Shown here: positions 37,045 to 47,689 of the stretch, piece after piece
Position numbering within the stretch: the first letter of the stretch is position 1
How the letters are laid out: each line of letters begins with the position of its first letter
From: Shewanella polaris
GTDB taxonomy: Bacteria > Pseudomonadota > Gammaproteobacteria > Enterobacterales > Shewanellaceae
NCBI RefSeq assembly: GCF_006385555.1
Contig: NZ_CP041036.1
Span: forward strand, 3,782,001 to 3,846,000
DNA: 64,000 nt
Reading direction: 5' to 3'
The notes under the pieces: model-generated
The model's database searches: none
What the model saw: the letters and a program-made list of their open reading frames with translations, nothing else
Told to the model about the DNA's origin: nothing
Translations under genes and position numbers: made by a program

Positions 37045-37773
37045 TTATAAATTTGATTCGATAGTATTTAATAACTCTGCCGGAGCTTGATAGCCAGGTA
37101 CCATAACACCATTTTCTAAAATCAATGCTGGTGTGCCGTTAACACCAAACGACACACCTAACTTATACTGCGCAGCAATATCAATACCACAACTAGCCGC
37201 TTTAACATTGCCACCGTTTTTAGCTTCTGTCATCGCTTTTAAAGGATCTTTGGCACACCATACTGCTTGCATCTCATCAGCATTAGCAGAAGGAATACCC
37301 GCACGAGGGAAAGCTAAATAGCGAATAGTAATGCCTAAATCATTATAACCTTGCATTTGATTGTGTAACTTACGGCAATAGCCGCAATCAACATCGGTAA
37401 ATACGGTAACAACATGCTTTTCATTTTTGGCTTTGTAAACCAACATATCATCTTCAAATGGCTTGAGTAATTTAATACGAGGTCCAGCTAATGCTGCCTC
37501 AGTTAAGTTTTTCATGCCTTTGTCCATATCATACAAATTGCCATGAAATAGCTTGGCGCCATCTTTAGTTACATATAATACGCCACGGTCGGTCAGTGCT
37601 TGATATAAACCATCAACTGGAGATTGTTGAATTAATGTCACGTTGACACCCAAGGTCTCAGTGAGTTTTTGCTTTAGTGCTGATTCATTGGAGACATCGG
37701 TCGCAGGTGCCGCAGACACTATAGGAGCGATAATAAGGCTGGCAACAAGGGCTAATGCTTTGGTTAACTTCAT
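37045..37773 (-). CDS. dsbC: Periplasmic disulfide isomerase DsbC
   Basis: 242 residues. Signal peptide to about residue 21 (ALALVASLIIAPIVSAAP), N-terminal dimerisation domain, thioredoxin-like domain with CGYC at 130-133, cis-Pro loop NGTPALIL. Corrects wrong disulfides in the periplasm. Between xerD and recJ as in E. coli. Confidence 0.95.
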   Translation of the reverse strand: MKLTKALALVASLIIAPIVSAAPATDVSNESALKQKLTETLGVNVTLIQQSPVDGLYQALTDRGVLYVTKDGAKLFHGNLYDMDKGMKNLTEAALAGPRIKLLKPFEDDMLVYKAKNEKHVVTVFTDVDCGYCRKLHNQMQGYNDLGITIRYLAFPRAGIPSANADEMQAVWCAKDPLKAMTEAKNGGNVKAASCGIDIAAQYKLGVSFGVNGTPALILENGVMVPGYQAPAELLNTIESNL

Positions 37774-37914
37774 GATAGTTCCTAAAATTACACGGGTTCG
37801 ATTAGAATAGACCCGACTTAGTAGATAAAACTTACAGACTTAGTTCCACTAACGCAACTAGACTGACACGCTTAAAATGTAAGGATTTGATCATCCAGGT
37901 AATCATTAAGATGC

Positions 37915-38820
37915 TTACCCTCGCGGATGATGCTGACTATGTAACTGTTGTAAACGCACTTTTGCTACGTGAGTATATATTTGTGTAGTTGATAAATCAC
38001 TATGTCCCAATAAAAGTTGTACAACCCTAAGATCCGCACCGTGATTCAATAAATGGGTAGCAAAAGCATGGCGTAAGGTATGTGGTGATAAATGACATTG
38101 AATACCCGCTCTGGCCGCATACAATTTAATTCGATGCCAAAAGGTTTGTCGAGTCATCATTTGTCCGCGACGTGACGGAAACAACACATCTGACTGCTTC
38201 ATACTCAATAACTCACCACGAGCAAACTTAATATATTGTTCAACCTCCGCGATGGCAAGCTCACCCAACGGAACCAAACGCTCTTTTCCTCCCTTACCCA
38301 TGACCCGAACCAAGCCTTGACGCAAACTAATTTGTTCCATGGTTAAACTCACCAATTCAGTTACTCGTAATCCGGTCGCATACAAGAGTTCCAACATCGC
38401 TTTATCGCGATGCTCAATGGCTTCTTCGGTATTTGGCTCGGATAATAAACTGTCGATTTGCGCCTCTGACAATGTATCCGGCAATTGACGAGCTAACTTA
38501 GGAGACTTAATTAATGCAGTTGGATCTTGGCTAATTTTCTGCTTAACCAATAAGTAAGCATAAAAACGCCGTAAACTACTGAGTAATCTTGCGGTACTAC
38601 TTTTAGCAAAGTTTTTATCAAAACGTACAGCGAGATAATCACGCAGTACTCCCTGATCGACTTGCAGCAAATTCAGCCCTTTGGCCAAAACATAACGATC
38701 TAAATTTTGTAAGTCTGTACGATAGGATACCAAGGTATTATTACTTAACCCATTAGTTGACCATACGTCATCAATAAACTGGTTAATTAAAGGATTCGGT
38801 TGATAAGCAAGTTTGGCCAA
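37915..38820 (-). CDS. xerD: Tyrosine recombinase XerD
   Basis: 301 residues. Catalytic residues R in ATGLRVTELVSL, K in GKGGKERLV, HxxR in SPHTLRHAFATH, H/W in LLGHSDLSTTQIY with Y in TQIYTHV. Acts with XerC at dif to resolve chromosome dimers. Confidence 0.95.
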   Translation of the reverse strand: MAKLAYQPNPLINQFIDDVWSTNGLSNNTLVSYRTDLQNLDRYVLAKGLNLLQVDQGVLRDYLAVRFDKNFAKSSTARLLSSLRRFYAYLLVKQKISQDPTALIKSPKLARQLPDTLSEAQIDSLLSEPNTEEAIEHRDKAMLELLYATGLRVTELVSLTMEQISLRQGLVRVMGKGGKERLVPLGELAIAEVEQYIKFARGELLSMKQSDVLFPSRRGQMMTRQTFWHRIKLYAARAGIQCHLSPHTLRHAFATHLLNHGADLRVVQLLLGHSDLSTTQIYTHVAKVRLQQLHSQHHPRG

Positions 38821-38908
38821 AGCAGTATCCAGTAAATAATAAAAACGACGCTAGATAATTTATCATAACGTCGTTGTATTGATTTGTTTATTATGACCTA
38901 TTTACCGT

Positions 38909-40252
38909 TTAAACAACCGCTTTATTATCCATTTTTTTAGGTAAAAACAAACAAACAATTGCAGTCAATGTTGTAGGTAGCAACCAAGCCATTCCCTCTG
39001 CATGCAATGGCAGAAAATCAAGGAAACTCATGTCCATACCAGCCGTTTTTAAACCATCGAAAATACCAAAAAAGAGTGCAACACTAAGTACTAGACGATG
39101 GGAGAACTCTGGTCGAGCAAAGCGTTCTGTTAAAAAAGTCACCAATACCAATGCAATCGCAACGGGGTAAATGGTCATTAGCACAGGAATACTGATACTA
39201 ATTAGCTGCGTTAGGCCAACGTTTGCAACAGTGGCACAAATCACACTTAGCACCACTACCAGCAACTTATAAGACAAGCTTGGCATTAACTCATTGAAGA
39301 ACTCAGAACATGCCGTCACCAAACCAATCGCAGTAGTTAAACATGCTAGCGTCACAACCGTTGACAACATTAACGAGCCGATTCCGCCAAAATGATGAGT
39401 CACATAGTTTGTTAAAATTTGTCCGCCATTATCTGCACCAATAGCAAAATCACCAGCAGAAGCACCAAGATAAAACAACGAAACATACACAAAACCTAAA
39501 CCACCAGCAGCGATGAATGCAGCACGCACTAAATATTTAGTTTGATCTGCTAGATCGTTAACGCCTTTTTTGCGTAATAAATCGATAATTAACATACCAA
39601 ACATCAAAGATGCCAAGGTATCCATGGTGTTATAACCTTCAATAATGCCTTTGGTTAATGGGTTATTAATATACTCACCGACAGGCGTATTCACCTCTGC
39701 GCCAGGAATAATAATCACTGAGCAGGCTAAACCCACCAATAATAAAATCAATACCGGCGTAAGTATTTTGCCCACGCTATCGAGCAACTTGCCTGGAAAT
39801 AAAGAGAGAAACATCACGATAGAGAAAAACACTAGCGTAAAAATAAGTTGCGCAATACTGAACTCTTTTCCGCCTAACATCATCAATGTGTCAGGGTTAC
39901 TGATAAAAGGCCTTGCTCCTATTTCAAACGCCACCAAAGCAGTACGCGGGGCAGCAAATGCAGGGCCGATGATAATGTAAATAGCAATAGCTAACGCCGT
40001 TGCTGCAAATGCTGGTAATAATGCCATCACTTTACCATTAGCTTTGGCAACAGCGATTAAGCCAATCAATGGCATACCCACAGCGGTAATTAAGAAACCT
40101 AACATCGCAAAGGACATATTCTCGCCAGCAAGCATGCCAGCAAAAGGTGGGAAAATTAAGTTACCCGCACCTAAAAAAAACGCAAAGGTCATAAACCCTA
40201 ACCCTAGCGTATCTGTCACACTCATTTTGGTTGTTTGCACTACTCGCCTCAT
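38909..40252 (-). CDS. brnQ: Branched-chain amino acid:cation symporter BrnQ
   Basis: 447 residues, about 12 transmembrane segments, LIVCS family (FFLGAGNLIFPPFAGMLAG near the N-terminus is the family hallmark). Imports leucine, isoleucine and valine with Na+. Not part of the xerD operon. Confidence 0.9.
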   Translation of the reverse strand: MRRVVQTTKMSVTDTLGLGFMTFAFFLGAGNLIFPPFAGMLAGENMSFAMLGFLITAVGMPLIGLIAVAKANGKVMALLPAFAATALAIAIYIIIGPAFAAPRTALVAFEIGARPFISNPDTLMMLGGKEFSIAQLIFTLVFFSIVMFLSLFPGKLLDSVGKILTPVLILLLVGLACSVIIIPGAEVNTPVGEYINNPLTKGIIEGYNTMDTLASLMFGMLIIDLLRKKGVNDLADQTKYLVRAAFIAAGGLGFVYVSLFYLGASAGDFAIGADNGGQILTNYVTHHFGGIGSLMLSTVVTLACLTTAIGLVTACSEFFNELMPSLSYKLLVVVLSVICATVANVGLTQLISISIPVLMTIYPVAIALVLVTFLTERFARPEFSHRLVLSVALFFGIFDGLKTAGMDMSFLDFLPLHAEGMAWLLPTTLTAIVCLFLPKKMDNKAVV

Positions 40253-40720
40253 TTTATTGTTATGTTTTTTAACAAACCTAATTGATTACAGCGTAATTAG
40301 CTACTGTTGAACTGAACTAACAACAAATTGTAAAGTTAAAAATACACTTAGAAATAGTAAAACTTTTATTAAAAGTAACGAAATAACTCGTTAGGTCTGA
40401 ACTCAACGACGCATCCCTGTCGAAATAACCTAAATTAGACTTTTTACTCAACTTTACGTCTAAAAAAGTGCGCAAACTAATATCAAATATCATCTATATA
40501 CTCAAGCTTAAGCGGGGCAAACAATTAAAATAAGTAATTATAGTTACAAATTGTGGCAGGACTTGTGCGTATATTCACCACGCCTATGAACGTTACGTTA
40601 AATTACATAACAAAAACTCAACCATTACAGGCAGTGACAATTAACACGCGACAGTAAAAACCAAAGCAGTTATGATCCCGTTCGAGTCATTCAAGCAGCT
40701 GAAAGAGTAATCTATTACCT
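40253..40720. other. Divergent intergenic brnQ / trmN6
   Basis: 468 bp, AT-rich. I see no gene and no clear hairpin or riboswitch. It should contain the two divergent promoters; an Lrp-type site near brnQ is plausible but not recognisable by eye. Confidence 0.4.
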
Positions 40721-41476
40721 ATGTCTTTTACGTTTAAACAATTTCATATCGATGATAAAGAATGTGGTATGGCTGTGAGTACTGATGCGGTTTTACTCGG
40801 TGCATGGGCTGAATTGACACAATCTAGTTATATTCTAGATATTGGTGCAGGAAGCGGTTTGCTCAGCTTAATGGCAGCACAACGAAGCCCTCACCACACC
40901 AGTATTATTGCAGTAGAAATAGACAATGCTGCAGCAAAGGCTTGCCAATTTAATATTAAGCAAAGCCCTTGGTCAGAGACAGTGCAACTATTTCACGGTG
41001 CTATTCAAGACTTTCAACAGCAACACAATAACAATGATGAGCCATTATTCGACCATATTATTTGTAACCCCCCCTACTTTGAGCAGGGTACTCAGGCCAA
41101 AAACAACGCGCGAGCAGATGCAAGACACACCAACACCTTGTCATTCGCTGAATTACAAAGCGTGATCAGCCAATTACTGGCGCCTCAAGGCACGGCAAGT
41201 GTTATTTTACCACGGCAAAGTTTAACCAGTTTTACTCAACAACTCAGCGCTTATAGTCTATTTGTTGCAAAGCAGTTTGATATCATTAGCATTGAGGGAA
41301 AGGTAGCTAACAGATCAATATTGGCAATCCAGCACAAGCCAATAACAAGCGAACCGCCAACACTAGCTAATCCAGCTGTTGAAACCCAGCACCACCAGAT
41401 GACGATCCGCGATAAACAAGGACGATACAGCGAAACAATGATAGATTTATGTCGCCCATTCTACTTAAAGCTTTAG
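40721..41476 (+). CDS. trmN6: tRNA1(Val) (adenine37-N6)-methyltransferase
   Basis: 251 residues. AdoMet motif DIGAGSGLL at 40-48 and catalytic NPPYF at 116-120, the YfiC/TrmN6 signature; lysine-poor N-terminus FTFKQFHIDDKECGM is family-typical. Methylates A37 of tRNA1-Val. Next to srmB, conserved in enterobacteria and Shewanella. Confidence 0.92.
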   Translation: MSFTFKQFHIDDKECGMAVSTDAVLLGAWAELTQSSYILDIGAGSGLLSLMAAQRSPHHTSIIAVEIDNAAAKACQFNIKQSPWSETVQLFHGAIQDFQQQHNNNDEPLFDHIICNPPYFEQGTQAKNNARADARHTNTLSFAELQSVISQLLAPQGTASVILPRQSLTSFTQQLSAYSLFVAKQFDIISIEGKVANRSILAIQHKPITSEPPTLANPAVETQHHQMTIRDKQGRYSETMIDLCRPFYLKL

Positions 41477-41529
41477 CCTGCTCATTAGGTCAGCTATAAT
41501 ACTCAACTATTTTTCAGCGAGACCAGCGC

Positions 41530-42750
41530 ATGCAATTTGAAGATTTCCAGCTCGACCCTAGCTTATTAGAGTCACTCAAGGCCATGGGACACAACACCCC
41601 TACCACCATTCAGCAGCAAACCATTCCATTGGCCATGGATCAGCGGGATATTTTAGCGCGTGCGCCAACCGGCACGGGAAAAACGGCCAGCTTTTTACTG
41701 CCCGCATTGCAACATTTAATCGATTTCCCGCGTCGTTTTGAAGGTCAAGCACGTATTTTAGTGCTAACACCAACTCGCGAATTAGCCAGTCAAATTCATC
41801 GTTACGCCAGCCATTTAGCCACTGGACTCGATCTTAATATCGTCATTATTACTGGCGGTGTGCCATATGGCCCACAAGAAGAAGCATTAGAAAATAACGT
41901 CGACTTGTTAATCGCCACCCCGGGTCGATTAATGGAATACTTAGACAAAGATAAATTTGACGCCACTGAAGTTGAAATTTTAATCATTGATGAAGCTGAC
42001 CGTATGCTTGATATGGGATTTTCATCAGTGGTGCAATCTATTGCCATTGAAGCTCAAGGTCGCAAACAGAATATGTTGTTTTCTGCCACGCTTGAAGGCA
42101 ATGGTGTAAACCGATTTGCTCGTGAATTGTTAAACGATCCAATCATGGTAGATGTAGAAGCACCACGCAGTGAAAAAGCCAAAGTGCATCAATGGATTCA
42201 CTTAGCTGATGATCAAGCGCATAAATTTGCATTGTTATGCCATATTCTTCAACAAGAAAATGTTAAACGCACCATAGTGTTTGTAAAAACACGCGAAATG
42301 GTTGCTAGTTTGGAAGGGTTACTACTAAAAGCCAATATTCCTTGTGCATTTATGCGTGGCGATATGGAACAGAAAAAACGCTTCCAAGCACTTGGGCGTT
42401 TTTCTAAAGGCGAAGTCAATGTGTTATTGGCTACCGATGTAGCAGCTCGAGGAATTGATGTTGATGATATTACCCATGTGATTAACTTTGACATGCCCCG
42501 CTCTGCTGATGCGTACGTCCATCGAATTGGCCGCACTGCACGCGCAGGCGCCAAAGGAACCGCAATCTCATTGGTTGAAGCACACGATATGCGGATTATC
42601 TCTAAAATCGAACGTTATATTGAGTTGCCACTTAAACGCCGTGTCATTGAAGAGCTCCGCCCTAAACACAAAGAAGCCAAAGTGCCAGGTAAGAAAAAAG
42701 CGAATGCCAAAGATGCTCGAGTGAAATCGAAAAAGTATAAGAAAAAATAA
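41530..42750 (+). CDS. srmB: DEAD-box RNA helicase SrmB
   Basis: 406 residues, slightly shorter than E. coli SrmB. Walker A APTGTGKT 45-52, DEAD in IIDEADRMLDMGF, SAT in FSATL, motif VI HRIGRTARAG; lysine-rich tail (GKKKANAKDARVKSKKYKKK). Helps 50S ribosome assembly, especially in the cold. Confidence 0.92.
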   Translation: MQFEDFQLDPSLLESLKAMGHNTPTTIQQQTIPLAMDQRDILARAPTGTGKTASFLLPALQHLIDFPRRFEGQARILVLTPTRELASQIHRYASHLATGLDLNIVIITGGVPYGPQEEALENNVDLLIATPGRLMEYLDKDKFDATEVEILIIDEADRMLDMGFSSVVQSIAIEAQGRKQNMLFSATLEGNGVNRFARELLNDPIMVDVEAPRSEKAKVHQWIHLADDQAHKFALLCHILQQENVKRTIVFVKTREMVASLEGLLLKANIPCAFMRGDMEQKKRFQALGRFSKGEVNVLLATDVAARGIDVDDITHVINFDMPRSADAYVHRIGRTARAGAKGTAISLVEAHDMRIISKIERYIELPLKRRVIEELRPKHKEAKVPGKKKANAKDARVKSKKYKKK

Positions 42751-42801
42751 CGTCTAGGCTGATTTATGTTGCCCCTAAAATAAGGCGCCAACTAAATATT
42801 A

Positions 42802-42830
42802 AAGCGAATTACTGAGTAATTCGCTTTTTT
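42802..42830 (+). terminator. srmB terminator
   Basis: AGCGAATTAC TGA GTAATTCGCT then TTTTT. Confidence 0.9.
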
Positions 42831-43201
42831 ATCCCTAAAGCACTATATATCATCATTAACTAGACTTAATATCGCAACAAAGTGTCAAGATGTGTCAATT
42901 TATGCACAAAAAACACCCATCGGCAAAATCCCCCCTAAACCGTTAATTGCTATGAATTAAAACTCAAATAATGTATTTTATCCCAAATCATATATGCTAA
43001 AAAACCCCGTTTATTAAGCTTTAATTGTCATATCATAAAAAAACGCAAAATTTGAAACATTTTATTTACATCAAACTATTTAGATAAACGCCATACTCTG
43101 TTAATTTAGATGATATGAGTAATAAAATGAATCTGAATGAACATGTTAGCCAACGAAGTTAACTGTCTTTAGCATTATTTCAGCATGGATACGCAAAAGA
43201 A
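42831..43201. other. Intergenic upstream of the RND pair
   Basis: About 370 bp, very AT-rich; no ORF, no palindrome longer than about 8 bp noticed. A regulator gene for the efflux pair is not adjacent. Confidence 0.4.
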
Positions 43202-44401
43202 ATGATAAAAATAATACTTAGAAGATTGTCACCACTCCTGATTATTGCCGTGTTTGTTGCCGCAGCCATGTTGCTTATCAGCACGCAAGAAGCTCCCGAG
43301 CAAAAAGATGAACCCGTCAGTGTACCGATTATTGACGTGCAAACCGTCACACCACAAACCTTATCGCTTAATTTACCGTCGTACGGCGTAGTTAACCCTA
43401 AATATAAAACTCAGCTAGTCACCGAAGTCCAAGGGCGAATGCTGAATATTTCAGCCAATTTTGTTGCCGGTGGCGTGGTTAAAAAAGGCGAACAACTGGC
43501 CATTATCGAACCATCAGATTACGAAGCCGATCTCATTCAGGCAGAAGCGACATTGGCACAAGCAACGGCCGAATTAAATGAAGAAAAAGCCCGTGGCGTC
43601 GTCGCAAAAATTGAATTTAAAGATTTTGGTAACGGTTTACCGCCAGAACTGGGATTACGCATTCCTCAGCTGAAAAAAGAACAAGCCAACGTCAAATACG
43701 CCGAAGCTGCTTTAGCCCGCGCACAACGTAACCTAGCGCGTACGGTTATCCGCGCCCCCTTTGACGGCATCATTAAGGCCCGCAATGTCGACTTAGGTCA
43801 GTATGTTACGTTAGGCACAAACCTCGGTGAGCTATACGACACCAGTATTGCCGAAATAAGATTGCCATTAGCAAATGAAGATCTCGCTTATTTAGAGTCT
43901 GTCGATAACCCTGAAACTGGAGTCACGCTTACGGCATTGCTAGCAGGTAAACAAGTCTCTTGGAAAGGCAACATCGTGCGCAGCGAAAATGTCATCGACG
44001 AAGAGACTCGCATGGTGTATTTAGTAGCAGAAATTCGTGATCCATATTTGCGCAAAAACAAAACCGAAGGTCAATTACCCTTAAAATATGGCAGTTTTGT
44101 TAATGCAATCATCACAGGTCGAACCGTTAATGATGTGGTAAAACTACCTCGACATGTAGTGCGCAATGGTCAGGTTGCCGTAGTGGGTGCAGATAACATT
44201 ATTGAAATTCGCCCAGTGAATATTATTCGCTCAGACATTGATACCATTTATATTCAAGGCAGTTTCAAAGCAAATGAGCGTGTATCAACCACTAGCATTA
44301 ACAGCTTGAATTCTGGACAAGTCATCAAAGTATTGGGTGAAGAAACCAAGACTGAGCCAGTCGATACTGACACCCAAGCCGCTACGACTGCAGGTGAATA
44401 A
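43202..44401 (+). CDS. RND efflux membrane fusion protein
   Basis: 399 residues. N-terminal membrane anchor (LSPLLIIAVFVAAAMLLIS), then biotinyl-lipoyl-like, alpha-hairpin (about 110-190, QAEATLAQATAELNEEKARG) and beta-barrel domains of the HlyD/AcrA family. Links the inner-membrane pump to an outer-membrane channel. Two bp before the pump gene starts. Confidence 0.9.
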   Translation: MIKIILRRLSPLLIIAVFVAAAMLLISTQEAPEQKDEPVSVPIIDVQTVTPQTLSLNLPSYGVVNPKYKTQLVTEVQGRMLNISANFVAGGVVKKGEQLAIIEPSDYEADLIQAEATLAQATAELNEEKARGVVAKIEFKDFGNGLPPELGLRIPQLKKEQANVKYAEAALARAQRNLARTVIRAPFDGIIKARNVDLGQYVTLGTNLGELYDTSIAEIRLPLANEDLAYLESVDNPETGVTLTALLAGKQVSWKGNIVRSENVIDEETRMVYLVAEIRDPYLRKNKTEGQLPLKYGSFVNAIITGRTVNDVVKLPRHVVRNGQVAVVGADNIIEIRPVNIIRSDIDTIYIQGSFKANERVSTTSINSLNSGQVIKVLGEETKTEPVDTDTQAATTAGE

Positions 44402-44403
44402 TA

Positions 44404-47400
44404 ATGGATACTAATAAAGGAATTATCGCCTGGTTTGCTCGCAATAGTGTCGCCGCCAACTTACTGATGGCAGCCTTGCTTATTGGCGGTTTGTTTAGTG
44501 CTGTACTGATTAATAAAGAAATATTTCCAACCTTTGAATTAAACCTTATCAATATCAATGTGGCCTACCCCGGTGCTGCGCCACAAGAAATTGAAGAAGG
44601 TATTAATATAAAAATAGAAGAAGCCATTCAAGATATCAGCGGGATTAAAAAAGTGACGTCGATTGCCAGTGACAGTGTTGGCTCGGTGACGATTGAAGTA
44701 GAAGACGGCTACGAAGTGCAACAAGTGCTAGATGAAGCTAAACTGCGTATCGATGCTATTGCGACCTTTCCAGATAACATCGAAAAACCTAATATTTACC
44801 AAATAAAGCCAGAAAACAATGTGATTTGGGTGTCTGTCTATGGCGACATGACCCTACATGACATGAAAGAAATGGCAAAAGCGATCAGAGACGATATCAC
44901 CGATTTACCTGCTGTCACTCGCGCGAAAGTCACTGGTGTTCGCGACTATGAAATCGGCATTGAACTGTCTGAAGACAAGTTGCGTGAATATGGTATTACC
45001 TTTACCCAAGTCGCTTTAGCGGTGCAAAACTCATCGATTGATTTACCCGGGGGCTCTATTCGAGCCCAGGACGGTGACATCCTACTGCGCACCAAAGGCC
45101 AAGCTTATACCGCTGCTGACTTTGCCCAAATTGTGGTAGAAACTCGCGCAGACGGCAGCCGGATTATGTTACCGCAAGTTGCCACCATTAATGATGATTT
45201 TGAAGAGCGTCTAGAATACACTCGCTTTAACGGCAAACCTGCTGCCGTCATTGAAATTACCAGTATTGACGATCAAAATGCGTTAGATATTTCATCACAA
45301 GTTAAGGCCTATGTTGCCGAACGTAAAAAAAGCTTACCAAGCAATATTCAACTTGATACCTGGGGAGATTTAACTCACTACCTGCAAGGCCGTTTAAACA
45401 TGATGTTGTCAAACATGTTTTATGGCGCCCTGCTGGTATTTATTATTCTGGCTTTGTTCTTAGATCTTAAGCTCGCTTTTTGGGTCATGATGGGCTTACC
45501 GGTGTGCTTTTTGGGCACCATGCTACTCATGCCACTTGAGCCGTTTAACATGTCGATTAACATGCTGACCTTATTCGCGTTTATTCTGGTGCTGGGGATC
45601 GTCGTCGACGATGCCATTGTCATCGGCGAAAGTGCCTATACCGAGTTAGAAGAAAACGGCCACTCTTTGAATAACGTGGTAAAAGGAGTACAAAAAGTGG
45701 CCATGCCAGCCACTTTTGGGGTTCTCACTACTATTGCGGCCTTTATCCCGATGATCATGGTCTCAGGACCCATGGGCATTATTTGGAAATCCATCGGTAT
45801 GGTGGTGATTTTGTGTTTAGCGTTTTCGCTGATCGAATCAAAGCTGATTCTACCTGCACATTTAGCTCACATGAAAATAAAAAAACGTAAAGTACCGACA
45901 CATGTATTCTCACGTATTAAATTTGCTATCAACGAATGGCTTCAGCATTTTATTCATAACACCTATCGCCACTTCCTCGAACGTTGTATTAAACATCGTT
46001 ATAACGTTGTTGCGGTGTTTGTTGGAGTATTAATTCTATCGTTAGCTTTGGTGCAGAGCGGTAAAGTTCGCTGGGTTTTCTTTCCAGATATTCCATCTGA
46101 CTTTATTCAAGTTCAACTTGAAATGGAAGAAGGTAGCTCTGAACAGAACACCTTAAAAGTGCTTCAACAAGTGGAAGATGCGTTGTACAAAATGAACGCC
46201 AAACTTGAAGATCAATACGGTTACCCAATGGTAAAGCACAGCTATATTGAACTAAGTTCGCGCAGCAGTGCCTTTGTGTTTACCGAGCTGACTAAAGGTG
46301 AAGACCGAGAAATAGACGGTGTGGCGATTGCTGAAGAATGGCGCAAGCAATTACCCGAGTTATTATCAGTTAAAAAGCTTAACATCAATGCCAGTACCAA
46401 CGATGCTGGCGGCGACTTATCGTTCCGCTTAACAGCAACCGACTTAGACCAGTTATCTGAAGCGGCCAAAGTGCTTAAAGCTAAATTGGCCACTTACGAA
46501 GGCGTGTATGATATTACTGATAACTTCTCATCAGGTTCACACGAGATCCGCTTAAACATTCGTCCAGAAGCAGAAGCTCAAGGGCTAACATTGTCTGATT
46601 TGGCTCGCCAAGTCCGTTACGGCTTTTATGGTTATGAAGCACAACGTATTTTACGTAATAAAGAAGAAGTTAAAGTCATGGTGCGTTACCCACTAGAGCA
46701 ACGTCGTACTGTGGGTGATCTTGAAAACATGCTTATCCGCACACCGTCTGGTGCCGCAGTACCATTTTCAACCGTGGCAGATATTGAGTTAGGCGAGTCA
46801 TATGCGTCTATCACCCGTGTTGATGGTCGTAGAGCTATCACCATTTCGGCCAATGTGAATAAGGATAACGTTGAACCATCGAAAGTGGTCGCTGAAATTC
46901 AGGAAGATTTTCTACCTGAATTAACTGCGCGATTCCCTAAAGTGGCTTCAGCTTTGGATGGCGGCAGCTTGGATGAGCAAAATGCCATGTTAGGGTTAGC
47001 ACAAGGCTTTTTCTTTGCTATGTTTACCATTTACGCCTTAATGGCTATTCCATTAAAATCGTACACTCAACCACTTATTATCATGTCGGTGATCCCGTTC
47101 GGCATGATTGGCGCCTTGTTTGGTCATTACATTCTTGGCTTATCCATGAGCGTATTAAGCTTGTGCGGTATTGTGGCGTTAGCTGGGGTAGTGGTAAACG
47201 ACTCGCTGATTTTGGTCGACTTTGTTAACCGAGCACGCGAAGAAGGTAAATCGTTGATGCAGTCGGCAATCGACTCTGGTTGTTATCGCTTTAGAGCAAT
47301 TATTTTAACCTCACTCACTACCTTTGTTGGCTTAGTACCGATTATTATGGAAAAAAGCTTACAAGCTAAAATTGTCATTCCAATGGCAACTTCTTTAGCG

Positions 47401-47556
47401 TTCGGCATTTTGTTTTCTACTGTAGTGACGCTGATTTTAGTTCCTGTGCTGTATATTATCCTTGACGATATAAAACGTACATTAAGCCGTTTTTACCTCT
47501 GGTGGTGGCAACCTAAAGCAGTTACAGAACCATTAAGTTCTGACGATCACCATTAA
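44404..47556 (+). CDS. RND efflux pump permease
   Basis: 1050 residues, full length for AcrB/MexB superfamily. Twelve TM segments; TM1 LLMAALLIGGLFSAVL, TM4 with GIVVDDAIVIGE carrying the proton-relay D-D pair (about 400-410). Large periplasmic loops between TM1/2 and TM7/8. Closer to the VexF/heavy-metal-free multidrug branch than to CusA. Operon with the fusion protein; no outer-membrane factor gene next to it. Confidence 0.92.
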   Translation: MDTNKGIIAWFARNSVAANLLMAALLIGGLFSAVLINKEIFPTFELNLININVAYPGAAPQEIEEGINIKIEEAIQDISGIKKVTSIASDSVGSVTIEVEDGYEVQQVLDEAKLRIDAIATFPDNIEKPNIYQIKPENNVIWVSVYGDMTLHDMKEMAKAIRDDITDLPAVTRAKVTGVRDYEIGIELSEDKLREYGITFTQVALAVQNSSIDLPGGSIRAQDGDILLRTKGQAYTAADFAQIVVETRADGSRIMLPQVATINDDFEERLEYTRFNGKPAAVIEITSIDDQNALDISSQVKAYVAERKKSLPSNIQLDTWGDLTHYLQGRLNMMLSNMFYGALLVFIILALFLDLKLAFWVMMGLPVCFLGTMLLMPLEPFNMSINMLTLFAFILVLGIVVDDAIVIGESAYTELEENGHSLNNVVKGVQKVAMPATFGVLTTIAAFIPMIMVSGPMGIIWKSIGMVVILCLAFSLIESKLILPAHLAHMKIKKRKVPTHVFSRIKFAINEWLQHFIHNTYRHFLERCIKHRYNVVAVFVGVLILSLALVQSGKVRWVFFPDIPSDFIQVQLEMEEGSSEQNTLKVLQQVEDALYKMNAKLEDQYGYPMVKHSYIELSSRSSAFVFTELTKGEDREIDGVAIAEEWRKQLPELLSVKKLNINASTNDAGGDLSFRLTATDLDQLSEAAKVLKAKLATYEGVYDITDNFSSGSHEIRLNIRPEAEAQGLTLSDLARQVRYGFYGYEAQRILRNKEEVKVMVRYPLEQRRTVGDLENMLIRTPSGAAVPFSTVADIELGESYASITRVDGRRAITISANVNKDNVEPSKVVAEIQEDFLPELTARFPKVASALDGGSLDEQNAMLGLAQGFFFAMFTIYALMAIPLKSYTQPLIIMSVIPFGMIGALFGHYILGLSMSVLSLCGIVALAGVVVNDSLILVDFVNRAREEGKSLMQSAIDSGCYRFRAIILTSLTTFVGLVPIIMEKSLQAKIVIPMATSLAFGILFSTVVTLILVPVLYIILDDIKRTLSRFYLWWWQPKAVTEPLSSDDHH

Positions 47557-47573
47557 CCACTATTGTTAATCTA

Positions 47574-47605
47574 AAAAAACAGTGCTAAATAAGCACTGTT
47601 TTTTT
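47574..47605 (+). terminator. Terminator of the RND operon
   Basis: AAAAACAGTGCT AAATA AGCACTGTTTTTTT. Any start codon within it (for example GTG at 47582) is unlikely to be used. Confidence 0.9.
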
Positions 47606-47689
47606 GCTTTAAAACTGCGAGCTGAGCAACATAGTTACCATCTGTATTTAGCTACAATACTGGCCATGTTCTCCATGGTAAAAACGGTT